Below are positions 23,400 through 34,059 of a stretch of DNA of 64,000 bases, in pieces. Each line of letters starts with the position of its first letter. Within the stretch, counting starts at the first letter, position 1. Position numbers and translations under genes: made by a program. Under the pieces are notes generated by a model. That model searched no databases and was not told the DNA's origin. It saw nothing but the letters and a program-made list of their open reading frames with translations. The stretch is from Oxytricha trifallax (Eukaryota; Ciliophora; Spirotrichea; Sporadotrichida; Oxytrichidae). The stretch is taken from the NCBI GenBank assembly GCA_000711775.1, contig ARYC01000582.1, positions 1-64,000 on the forward strand, given 5' to 3'.

Positions 23400-23605
23400 G
23401 GTACTAACTGAGAATAAATTCAGGTTGGTACTGGTACCAATTAGGTTTTGAACCATTTTGGAACTTTTCCATTAAAACCTCATTAGTTTAAAACTAGGTA
23501 CTAATTAAGTTTTGGTACTATTAAATTGGTACCAATTAAATTTAAACGAATTTAGTACCAGTACTAATTAAATTTAAACAAATTTAGTACTAATTTAATG
23601 GAACT
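23400..23605. repeat. GGTAC(T/C)AATTA motif array between divergent TBE-B genes
   Basis: GGTACTGGTACCAATTAGG, GGTACTAATTAAG, GGTACTATTAAATTGGTACC, AGTACCAGTACTAATTA and AGTACTAATTTAA follow in close succession. The same array occurs in TBE-C (about 43095-43295) and TBE-D (about 51870-52075). Position between two start regions suggests shared regulation or protein binding. Confidence 0.65.
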
Positions 23606-23790
23606 AAATTGATAAAAATGGAGCTCCATCTCTGAAGTTTGTTACAGTTTCTACCAGCTTTCTCCACGTATCCTTAGCAGGCTGACCTCATATAACATGC
23701 CCATATTTAATACTAAGATTTTTAATATTAGGATCCAGAACTCTATATAATAAAATTATTTTAAATATAATAACAATAGAAGGAGCAAGG

Positions 23791-24573
23791 ATGGAATCTA
23801 TAAGTACTGCAATGAATAGAGTTGAAGTTTAAGAAATTATCTCAAGATTTAGAAGCAAGGAAGATCTCTATCGATACCTTACTCAGCATGGTAAGCAATT
23901 AACATACACTTAGTTATACTAAAGTGGGTTTATTCCTTCCAACCATGGAAGGTACCAAAATTTCATTCTTAAAAGCTATACTCTGCGATGAGAAGAAAGC
24001 CTTTAAAAACAATGAAATAAAGTTGATAGATATACCAAACTACCCAGAGATTTCAGCCACTAATCTCTACGAGGATGCGATGAATGATGAAGAGTTGGTA
24101 GTTTATCTTCCTACCAAGAAACAACTATCTATCAAGCTTCCAAAAAGGAGATTCTTCTTTGGTATTCTTGGCACTTTAAGAGAGAGTTATTTCAGAGAGA
24201 TCATTGAAGAAGCTCAGAAGAAACGCTATTCAATTTCTCCTGAAGATTAAAAGAAGCAAGGCATACTTATAAGCGAGACCTGGCTTGCGAATCTTAAGAA
24301 GCATCCTTACCTCTCTAGTAAGCACATAACTTTGTAGGGAAACCTGGATCTGGCATATTCCCAATGAAAGAACATGCAAAGGTTCATAGAGAGAGAAAGT
24401 CATAGACTATTCATGAAGTGAGCAATAGACTTTATAAAGATGTTTAAAAACCAGATGAAATGAACATAGATGCAGGAGATGGCACTAAGAGAAGAAATAT
24501 GGGCTCAAGAAAGCCATAAGAAGAAGAGAAGATAGAGAAGCCAAACCCATTTATGGGTTAGTTTAATATGTGA
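23791..24573 (+). CDS. TBE-B 22-kDa protein, intact with two introns
   Basis: ATG 23791, TGA 24571-24573. Removing introns 23891-23924 (34 nt) and 24318-24337 (20 nt) leaves 729 nt = 243 codons, all open. Starts MESISTAMNRVEVQEIISRF, then VGLFLPTMEGTKISFLKAIL, YLPTKKQLSIKLP, SGIFPMKEHAKVHRERKSQ, and ends in EKPNPFMGQFNM. Homologous to the 22-kDa proteins of A, C and D. Function unknown. Stop lies 6 bp from the stop of the convergent transposase gene. Confidence 0.85.
24318..24337 (+). other. Intron 2 of TBE-B 22-kDa gene (20 nt)
   Basis: GTAAGCACATAACTTTGTAG. Joins CTC TCT A to GG AAA CCT, restoring the GKPGSGIF frame that the other copies share. Confidence 0.75.
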
Positions 24574-24579
24574 ACTTTT

Positions 24580-25504
24580 TCATTCGTTTAAATCTAAAAC
24601 TTATTTATAAACATTTATTCTTCCCTCTCTCGCACAGATTGTTGTCTTATCTACGCTCACTCTCTTACAGCTGCTTTGAATTAAGTTTACTGTATCGATG
24701 GGCAAGTCATGCATAAGATGATGCAGCAGCAGCTTCTTGTAATGAGTCTTGATTTAACTCTGAAAGGTTATTAACAAACAGGATGATCTCTTGATTGCTA
24801 TACTTCTCTCTGAGGTTATGTAGGAACTCTATAAACTACTCTCGCTTAATACAGCGAGGGTGATTGACATAATTCTCTAAGCCTCAATCTTCACTTATAC
24901 CAGCTAAAATTGCATGGGTGACTACCTTTACTTTATAGACATAAACTTCTATGTTATCATACTTCTTGTACCATGACTAATTAATATAAGTGTTGAACGT
25001 TAACACAGCTTCATCTACATGTATGAACATGATTTAATTAGTAATAGCTCTCTGCATTTAATCATATATATAGTTTATATTATTTCTATAAAATGGCATT
25101 GTAAAATTAATCACTCTCTTCACTATGTTGACAGTCTTGAAAGTAATACCATTTCTTCTATAAATATTGGCTATAGTTTAAGGAGAGATACGCATGTCAG
25201 GAAACTTGCGATGAAACATCACAGCTCGCTAGTCTAGTGGAAAGTGTGCCCAATACTTTAAAGTCTTCGAGTCGCAGAGGTAGTCAATATGGTGCTGTGA
25301 GAACTTTTATTTTCTTGCAGGAAGCTTTCAAGTGCCTGAATTATGCTAAACAGTCAACAAGCAATGATAGCTAGCTGTTGAGGCACTCTTGTGTAAGACC
25401 TTTGCCATAGCTGCATAATTCATAACTGGTTTGACTTAGTCTATATTAATACTTGTACCATACCTAAGCTCAAGCAGTAAAACTAAATATTACTCATAAT
25501 AAAT
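24580..25504 (-). pseudogene. TBE-B transposase, catalytic region deleted
   Basis: Conserved start block (IYYEKYLV...) at about 25504; ancestral stop 24580-24582. Relative to copy D about 104 bp are missing near 24755, removing the stretch between VNNL and the NGIEFYW motif, so the catalytic Glu is gone. There is also an in-frame TGA just after the helix-turn-helix (TCAGGCACT-TGA-AAG, near 25337) at the same codon as in copy D. Confidence 0.85.
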
Positions 25505-25642
25505 AAACCCTAAATTTCGCTAATTTCTATTTCTCATTTAGCAATTTGACCTAATTTCTCTACTAACCCCAATAAGATCCCAACTATACCCTACAGATCA
25601 AAGCACTTTTAAACCCCACTAAGGGGTTTTGGGATTTTGAAT

Positions 25643-25716
25643 GTACTGTAAGTGAAATTAATATAAATATTTAATAAGAATATATAGTTAATTTTACATA
25701 TTTAAATTATTAATAT
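25643..25716. other. AT-rich gap between TBE-B and the 413-bp element
   Basis: About 75 bp of AT-rich sequence; nothing recognised. Confidence 0.5.
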
Positions 25717-26129
25717 TGTAGGAATACGTTTGATTTGGGAAAATAATTTATAATTAATTAATTAAATATAATAATTCGTGGCAGTTAACATTGTGGAAAC
25801 CTAGACAATATGGTAATTTTTTGGAAGAGAATTCAAAATTAGCTGGACTATATTATTGGTGGTATGCCTCTATCGCCTCCCTGAAGCGAGTTAACGCAAC
25901 TTTATTTTTGGTTGATTTGTTTAGTAATTTTTAATGCAAAAATTAAAGTTGCGTTAACTCGCTACAGAAGCAATAGAGGCATACCACAAATAACATAGTC
26001 CATCTGATTTTGAATTCTTTTCCAAACAAGTACCATATTGTCTAGGTTTCCACAAAGTTAACTGCCACGTATTATTATATTTAATTAATTAATTATAAAT
26101 TATTTTCCCAAATCAAACGTATTCCTACA
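25717..26129. mobile_element. 413-bp inverted-repeat element (MITE-like)
   Basis: Ends TGTAGGAATACGTTTGATTT / its complement ...CGTATTCCTACA. The arms (25717-25902 and about 25940-26129) are imperfect inverted copies including gcctctatcgc, gagttaacgcaac and ggcagttaac; the centre is a short AT loop. Non-coding. Its subterminal ttgatttgggaaaataat is identical to the subterminal sequence of the Rep-encoding element at 54288-56484, so it may be a non-autonomous relative of that element. Confidence 0.7.
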
Positions 26130-27540
26130 AAATTAATCGTAGAAATTAATTAAAATTAATTCAGTTTTAATAAATATAGCATATTAAGCTTTTCTTCTTT
26201 GTTATACAATTTTAGGCAAAATAATTAAAATAGAATTATTTAATAATAGCTAACACTAATTAAAACATCAATATCAAAATATAATTATATTAATAATACC
26301 ACTAATTGAGAACAGTTGATATTCGCTTAAGAATGTTTTACAATATTATTTTAATTGTTCGTTAAACTTTTAGTTAATGAAGTTTAATAAAAAATATTAA
26401 CCAATGCTTAATAATCGAAATAATTTCTTTTGGCCTGGTTTATATGTGTTTTGAAAATCTTGATAACTACTTTGGTTGATAAATTTGTATAATATTTTAA
26501 AAAAATATTAAAATTATTAATATATTTTATTTTAAAGATTAATGCTAAATTTGATTTATATATACAGATATCTTATTATATTTTTCACATCTATATTTAA
26601 ATAAAATAAAAAGCAATTAATTATGGTATTAGAAACAAAAATTATTATAAATAATATTTCTTAAAAACCTATATTTAATGCTTATATATTTATCAGTCAA
26701 GTTCAAATCGACAGTTAAATGCTAAAATTTAACCAATCAAGTATTTCGTTATATTTTTAATGCATAAATTAAAAAATATAATAATAAAATTTATTGGTTA
26801 ATAAAGAAGTGATTTTTAGTAAATAAAATATAAGTAATTAATAAAACTTTAATTTTAATTAAATTTTATTCAATTATTACTTACTAAAATGAATTTAATT
26901 GTCTAATGACATTTTATAATTATTTCTTAAACAATATTATTAATGTGAAAATTTTTAAGATTATTTTACGTTTATAATTTTCTATATTGCTTAATTCAAA
27001 TTAATTTTAATAACCAATCAAGAAATGTGATAAAAACATTACTGTAAAAATTCTAGATAATTTAAAATTTAAACTACATATTATTCAGAGTTAACTTGCT
27101 TTTTAATTTGTGTTTAAATCTTTTTATTTTATTACTTCAATTAAACTTTAGTATTATTTAATTATAAAATAAACATTTGTATATATATATCTTCTAAAAA
27201 ATAAAGCAATTTATTAATATATTTAAAATTTTAATATTAATGATTTTATGGAAAACTTTGTAATTTATATCTTACAGAAATATATCATAAAATAAATATA
27301 AATTTACATAATAGGAATTAGTCTGGAGCTGCATTTTAAAAATAATTTATTTCTTTAACTATATTGGTTGATTTTAATCAGAAATTTTATAAAAATGCTG
27401 AATAATTTTTTTATCATTTAGCTTTTAAAATTCAAATTTCCTCAGATTCACCAGATTTATGAAGCTATTGGGAATAAATATACATTTTTTAATTTTGAGA
27501 TAATGGCATTTGTTGTTTTCTTGCGAGATTTGCAATAATC
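26130..27540. other. AT-rich stretch, nothing recognised
   Basis: Low-complexity AT-rich DNA with no coding composition, RNA gene or repeat structure noticed. Confidence 0.6.
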
Positions 27541-27589
27541 TAAATGCAGAATTGCCTAAATTCAATTTCGATACAGCATTAAATTATTG

Positions 27590-27805
27590 TTTGATGCCAT
27601 CTGGGTCATATGGATACCTACTCAAGCGCGAATTGTAATACAAAAATGTTTCTTTTAGGAACATAATAAAGTACTGATCGAATTGTCGTGTATCTTGAGA
27701 TTGACTACTAGGTTAAAAAGATTTATAGGATATATAATATCATTGACAATAACTACAAAGACATCGATTAATAAGAGGAGAGGTTCGCGCAATTATATTC
27801 TAATT
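27590..27805 (+). CDS. Orphan coding block, product unknown
   Basis: GC-richer block. One frame begins at an ATG near 27596 (MPSGSYGYLLKRELQYKNVS) and stops at TGA near 27676; an overlapping frame then reads TDRIVVYLEIDYQVKKIYRI and DNNYKDIDQQEERFAQLY with TAG/TAA as Gln. The frame change near 27665 may be a small intron or indel. No family recognised; probably one MDS of a fragmented gene. Confidence 0.4.
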
Positions 27806-30080
27806 TGATATTTTATAATTATAATATTTAAATTGTTTTATTTATTTCTATAACTATTTTATGATAAAATTAATTATTAATATTTGATATTTTAAACTTC
27901 AATTTTGATAAGCAATAAATTATTTAAAATAAAATTGATAAATATTTTGAAATTATAACTTAAATTAATTAAATATGTAAAAATAAAATTTTGAAATTAT
28001 AATTTTTTAAAAAAAATAACTACAACTTTGCTATAATCAAAGAGTTAACTACTATAATAGGTTAGTTTTTATTTATTAGCATTAAAACTTGATAGACTTT
28101 ATCATAAAATTTATTTTTATAGTAGAATATAAAGTTTATTATAATAAAATTTATATTATGTTAGAATTGGATTAATGACTTAACTTCTTGTGAAAATTAA
28201 AAGTTAATAAATATTATAATAATTTGGAATAATTGTGCATTTTTTAGAAATATAATAATTTTCCTTTCTAAAAATACAATAAGTTTCCTTATAATAAAAG
28301 TATTTTCATGCATAAAAACTTAGAAATTTTATAATAAAAAATTGAAATACTTATAAAAATAATACTTTGTATATAAAATAACATTTTAAAATAATAATTA
28401 TTTCTTTAAATTAGACCAAAGAGCATCTACAGATAAATACTTTTCATTTAAACTTATAAATAACTATCAAGTTTTAATTAACCTTTATAGAAATTATTAT
28501 ATGAAAATTTCTTTAAATGTGTAATTTATAACCTTTAACTATGCAGATTAAAATTATAAAATTTATTAAAATTTTATTACAAAAATATGGAAAATTTAAA
28601 TAAAAATTTCTAACTTTCATGTCTTAATTATATCAGATAGATTTATTTTTTGTATTAATTTTGTTGGTAGGAATTTTATTGATAAAACCCCATTAGTATA
28701 ATTTTGACATATATGGGTGATATATAATTTAAGATTAGAATTATACACTAATTTATATTAATTAACTCTTTTTTTAATGATTGAAAAAAACTTAAATAAA
28801 GAGAATTGAACCCTCGATTGTATGATTAAAAGTTTAGTATTATACTATGCGTACAGAGGTTTTTAATTTATTTTTTATTAATTAATTTTTATTTTAAAAC
28901 CCTTTACTATTTTTCTAAAATAATTACATTCTTGGAGTTTCATTTGCGAACATTATAAAAACTATCAAAGAATTCTAAAAGACTTAAGAGTAATACTCAT
29001 TAGAAAATCATTATGAATAAAAGAGATTACTCAATGAAAAATGAATATTAATTCATAATGACAGAATTACATTGGTTGAGAGTTGGATAATTTAATAACG
29101 AATTTAAAGACTAATAGTGATTGTTTGAGATTAAAAGATATAACTATAACGAAATCATGTTAGAGATAGAAATTGCAATGAAATTATAGCAGATAAATCT
29201 AATTAAAAATATCAAGTAAAAGGAAAGGCAAATGCTAAAACTTTTGTAATTAAATACTTATGATTAAAATATATTGATTCTTTTTATAAAATTCCCTTAT
29301 ACAATTGATTATACTCTTTTATCTAGTATAAATTTTTTTAAGAATTTTTTATTTAATTTAGATATTTTATTCTTTTATTATGAATTATGAATAATGTTAT
29401 TATATTATTTTATAATTTAAGATGTATTAATAATAATTCAAAAGAGTTTAAATACAATTTAATTTTTTTTATAGTCAATTATAGGATAATTATACTAAAT
29501 TTTATATTATGTTTGAATTAAAATGAGATTTTATTTCTAGAGAAAATTAAAATTTAAGGAAATATTTTAATTTTTATTATTTGAAATAATTGTTAAATTC
29601 TAAAAATATACAAAATTTATTTATAAAAGAACTTTAATATTTAATAATTTTATGAGAACTTATGAGTATACATATAAAATAAATCTATGTATTTGTTTAT
29701 GATTTTTATATATATTAATAAGAATAATAAAAAAAAATTTTATCAAAGAGGAAACAAGACTAAGCCTATTAATTTAAGCAAATTAATGGCTACCAAGTTT
29801 TAATGAGTTCTTAAGATGGAGTAAATGTTTAAATTATAACAGTAAATATGAAAATTTATATTATGAAATTTTATTTAAATTATAAAACAAAAATATGGAA
29901 AATTTGAAAATTTAAAAATTTAAAATAGCTTTTTTGTTATACTTATAGCTAATAGATATATGATATAAGTATATCTGGAAGGAAATTTAAATTTATTGAT
30001 ATCAGAAATATAACTTTAAATTAAATTAATTTATTTGTTAATATAGTTAAGTTAGTATGAAATAAGTCTACCTTCCCAAG
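27806..30080. other. AT-rich stretch with a tRNA-like relic
   Basis: No gene seen. The one notable item is the tRNA-like segment at about 28795-28863. Confidence 0.55.
28795..28863 (-). pseudogene. Degenerate tRNA-Lys(UUU)-like sequence
   Basis: On the minus strand: acctctgtacgcatagtata, an anticodon-arm-like aaacttttaatca with TTT in the loop, then a T-arm-like gagggttcaattctc. The order and spacing of D, anticodon and T arms fit a tRNA, but acceptor and D stems pair poorly. Most likely a pseudogene or a tRNA-derived SINE head. Confidence 0.4.
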
Positions 30081-30084
30081 AAGT

Positions 30085-30260
30085 ATCACATGAGGTCACA
30101 TCCAAAGTCTACTTATTTAAACTCTACTCTTTTTATCAATCTTGCTTTTCCACATTTCAAGCCTAGCCATGAGCTACTCCACATTAGCTATATTCCTTGC
30201 AACTTAAAAATCCAAAACTTATGATAGATAATTCCCCTATACGGATAACTCTTCTTTTTT
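30085..30260 (-). CDS. Orphan coding block, coiled-coil-like
   Basis: Minus-strand frame with TAG/TAA as Gln reads EELSVQGNYLSQVLDFQVAR then NIANVEQLMARLEMWKSKID and ends at TGA near 30095. The heptad-like spacing suggests a helical or coiled-coil segment. Raised GC against AT-rich flanks. Probably one MDS; no family recognised. Confidence 0.4.
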
Positions 30261-32049
30261 GAAATAAGAGAGCATAGAAGGTAACAAATTTAATATGCAA
30301 ATTGCTTTTTATTATATAGATCTGAAAAATTCTCTCCACTCCAAATAGATATGTTTAATATATAATTAAGCCTAAATTAATATTCTAATATGAATAACTA
30401 GCAAATTGAAATTAATGTTATTTATCCCTTTTTAAAATTAGGATTTACATTTTGTGCAACTCTAATTCTACAAGATCACAGCACACAATATATTAGAATG
30501 AACTATTAAATTTTCTAATTCACTACTCATATAATAAAATTTGCCTTGTAATAATGCAATTATTTATGCAAACTCATTTAAAACATAATACACACTATAT
30601 ATAAACTAAATACTACTGTTCATTCTAAAGTTTAGTAAAAATTTCATTTTTCTCTTGTTTTAAAATATTTAATTGTAATATAATTTACTAATATTAAATT
30701 AATGGCAGTTTTGATTTCAAAGAAACATATTTTTTCTGATTGTTATGTATTTTATCGATAATATAATTCTATCTAATTTAATTAATAAAATTATTATAAG
30801 AATAAATTTTCTTTAAATATATTTATTTCTTCTCCTTTAAATTTTAAAATAATAAAAATTTAATAAATATCTATTTATTTGTAAAAGATAAATAAAAATT
30901 TAAAATTTTATTAATATTATATATTATTATTTATAGAATTATTATTATAAATAAAAATGAATGCGGCCAATTTGTGATGGCAAAAAACAAAAAAAGTTTA
31001 TATATAATAATTAAAATGAAGAAGAATGCATCATACCAAAATTTTATATTGGCCTAAATTATTAATTTTAATTATTATAATATTAATTCTTTTTTTCAAT
31101 AAAAAAACTTATTGATAAATAGATTGACCTATAAATGAATATATATAGTATAATAAAATAAATTCTTCGATAATTAATTACTTCATCAGTTATTATAAGT
31201 TAATAGCATCGAAGGCACAGAAGTTTTTAGAATTCCTTTTTATATGTGCTTCATTTTTAGTTTTAATATAGAAATATTTAATTTATTCTGTTTATTAATT
31301 ATTAATCACAAAAAATTATTTTCAAAAATTCATGATCAATAATTTATAAAAAGTATTTAAATTAATTAATTATTATACTAAATCAAATATCTTAATTATT
31401 TATCTTTATAAATCTATTCGCTATAATGTAAATGAAATTCATTTTTTTATTTATTTAAAAGATTTGCTTTTTAATTTTGATTATATATAATGAAATTTCT
31501 ATATTATTAAGTTAATAAATATAATAATGAAAACTTCCAAGAACTCATCTTGAAAAGTTAGCAATAATAATATTTATTTGAATTCTCGCATTTTTATAAA
31601 TTGATTTAAATGATTGAAAAATATTGCAAATAAAATTACCCTCTTTATATAAAAGTATCTATTTTCTTATTGATATGGATAATCAAAAACAATTTCCATA
31701 TGAATTTAATATTAAATTTAAGGATTATTTTTAATAATACAGATTTTTAATTGGAAAATCGAATAAAATATACAATTTTATGATAAATATAAACAATAGT
31801 AAATTTACTCTTAAAATTTAAGCAACATACAATGAACTAATTCAAATCTTAAAGTATAGTTTTTATAAAGCAAAAATATTATATTATAATTTATTACTAG
31901 TATATTAATATTGATAAATATATAAAAATTGGAAATTTGAGAAATATAAATAAACATTAAATTTCTAATTAATCTTAACTGCTATTAAATACGAGAGGCA
32001 TTAATCATATTTTGATTTAAATTTAAAATTAATTAATTTAATCATTAAT
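30261..32049. other. AT-rich stretch, nothing recognised
   Basis: Low-complexity AT-rich DNA; no coding composition or structured repeat noticed. Confidence 0.6.
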
Positions 32050-32445
32050 ATATATATATATAATTAGTGGTCTAGTGGTCTAGTAGCAGGTTTTTTGGTG
32101 GTCTTCCGATAAGTATATTTAATTTATGATTAATATCTAATTAAATGTGTATACTACTTATTACTGCACTGTATCACTAGTCATTTCTCCGGCTATGTCT
32201 CTCACCACTGTCTGACTCTCAAATGTCCCCCTTCTTTTCTTTTTGATTGGAGTGTCCTAATGAGTCCTCCGCTCAGTTATGAAGTCTCTATAGCCTCTCA
32301 ACAAATTGAATATTCAAGTTGGTGGTCTCCAGCATGTTGTCTCTATTTATCTTTTAAATATAGTTTTATAATCATAAATTAAATATACTTCCCGGTAGAC
32401 CACTAAAATCCCTGCCAGACCAATAGACCGTTAATTATATATAAA
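32050..32445. mobile_element. Small inverted-repeat element with GGTCT-rich ends and a coding-like core
   Basis: Terminal repeats of about 75-80 bp (32055-32131 and 32371-32440) share tatataatta, GGTCTA/TTGGTCT units and the block aagtatatttaatttatgat. The core (about 32160-32365) has much higher GC. On its minus strand one frame begins MLETTNLNIQFVERLQRLHN, and another reads TPIKKKRRGTFESQTVVRDI. No transposase is present. Confidence 0.55.
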
Positions 32446-32464
32446 ATTGATTTAAATTTAAATA

Positions 32465-32472
32465 TAATTATG

Positions 32473-32510
<38 letters not shown>

Positions 32511-32512
32511 TA
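32465..32512. repeat. AAT trinucleotide microsatellite
   Basis: About twelve consecutive ATA/AAT units immediately 3' of the 495-codon ORF. Confidence 0.85.
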
Positions 32513-32563
32513 ACTCGCATCGAGGGGTCAAAGCCCCCCTGAGCATATCAATTATGAAGGAAC

Positions 32564-34051
32564 TCAGTTCCTTTGGTTGTTTCTTCTCTTTTTGTTGTTC
32601 TTTCTGGGTTTCTTAGGTTATCTTTGTTTGTTATTGGGTTTTCTACCAGTGAATTAGTTTTATCTTCTTCTGTCTTGTCTTAGGATGGTGACTGTGTCGT
32701 CACCTACGTGTTTATATTTAATGGGTGATTAGACTTATAAGATTTTAACAGAGAATTTAATGAGACCAAGGGAGATAAAAGATTTAAAATTTTCTTTCAT
32801 GAAGAAGATGATGTCGGTTGAAAGATTCTTGGAGAAATTCCAAGGAGTTTTGAATCTGATAGTGTTTGTGTTAAGCATGTAATCTTGGTCAGTATCGCAA
32901 TACATGATCAAGTCTTGGTTGTAGGATCTAAGCTTGTCAATGGTCTTGAGGAAGGTTCTGATTTACTTAGGGGTGTCAAGGCTGTTAGCGATAGTGTGCT
33001 AGGCTTTAGTGTCTCTTTCAAGGATGTCTTCGATCTATTCGAAGTAGTAAGCTATTGTGTTGGCAAGTCCTTGAGTTGCTGATTAAATTTTAAGGGAGAC
33101 AATTTGCTCTTTGAGCTCTAAGGCTTTAAAGAGAGTTCTAGCTGAGACTTTGGTGCCATTGTTGGCTTCATCGACTAGGGTTTTGAAAGCAATGTCGGTG
33201 CTGGTTGAGTAGAAGTCTGGGAGGTCTTTGAACTTGACCGAGGACTTGTCTTTCATTTGGGCGTCTCTGTGTTCACTCATATTTAATAATGATTAATATT
33301 TTATTATTAATTAGGAATCTTGTTTTAATTATTCCTTGTCAGAAATCTTATTAAAGGGTGATTCCTCAATAAGAGTTAAAAGTTCCTATTAAATAGGGAA
33401 CTTAATTGATGACGCATTTGAGGGCGTCAAAGATTATTCACCTCCTTCATAGAAGGAGATGTCAGCTTCAGAATCATAGTCTAGAGAGCTAGACTTGTCT
33501 ATTGGCGCTTAAAGGATGGCGCATTGAGAAGCTAGGAATTCCTGCTCTTCCTGTATGAACTGTTAGTTAAGATTCTAAAGTTCTTGATGAGTGAACTTGT
33601 TATGGAACTATGTAAGTTCGCTAGTAAGTTGGAAGTCAATTTTGGTGTTAGTGGGAGAGGAAGGCTTTGGAATGAACTCCGGTGAAGAGGAGTTGAGGTT
33701 TCCGAAATCAGTAGCTGGCTATTAAGTTTTAGGGATCCATTTGTTGTTAACTTGGACTAGGTAAAGCGACTAGGCTAAGAGTTCTAACCAATTAGCAATG
33801 TAGTGGTTGTTCTGGTTGTTGGCTCTGATTTTGGCTTCATTTCTAAGTTTGAAGATTAGGGCAGGGTTGATCTGAGCGACTTTTTTGGCTATGTAGATAA
33901 CTTTCTGAATGGTGAGGTGTCCCCAATCGTTGTTCATAGACTCTGTGATGATAGTGTCAATGATGTCTTTGAGTCTAGATCCTCGGATGAGGGTTTGAAT
34001 GAAGTTTTTTGTGTAGGTCGAGAAGTTGGGCATTTCGCTCTTATGTTCCAC
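32564..34051 (-). CDS. Intact 495-residue protein, family unknown
   Basis: ATG 34049-34051 to TGA 32564-32566: 496 codons with no TGA when TAA/TAG are Gln and no intron needed. The N-terminal part is helical and charged (MEHKSEMPNFSTYTKNFIQT; NDWGHLTIQKVIYIAKKVAQ). The middle is Gln/Glu-rich with many TAA/TAG codons, and the C-terminal half begins at a second possible start (MSEHRDAQMKDKSSVKFKDL, ATG 33278-33280). The last 40 residues are very basic (RRRQNQFTGRKPNNKQR...KKRRNNQRN), suggesting nucleic-acid binding or a nuclear signal. An uninterrupted gene in germline DNA, flanked by a microsatellite and a small inverted-repeat element, may be a germline-limited or mobile-element gene. I recognise no family. 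Confidence 0.65.
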
Positions 34052-34059
34052 TAACTTGG

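Larger units (their letters stand above)
21701..25639 (-). mobile_element. TBE-type transposon, copy B
   Basis: Left end CAAAACCCCTTAGTGGATTT at 21701; right end ...GGGGTTTTGGGATTTTG at 25639; AAT duplications at 21698-21700 and 25640-25642. Length 3939 bp. Gene order left to right: kinase gene (-), 22-kDa gene (+), transposase (-). Compared with copy D it is shorter by about 155 bp, mostly from a deletion of about 104 bp in the transposase gene and one of about 31 bp in the kinase gene. Confidence 0.93.

Noticed and set aside
25019..25237. Plus-strand ORF inside TBE-B
   Set aside because: Antisense to the transposase gene.
32465..32512. CRISPR-like array
   Set aside because: A simple AAT microsatellite without spacers; CRISPR is not expected in a eukaryotic nucleus.
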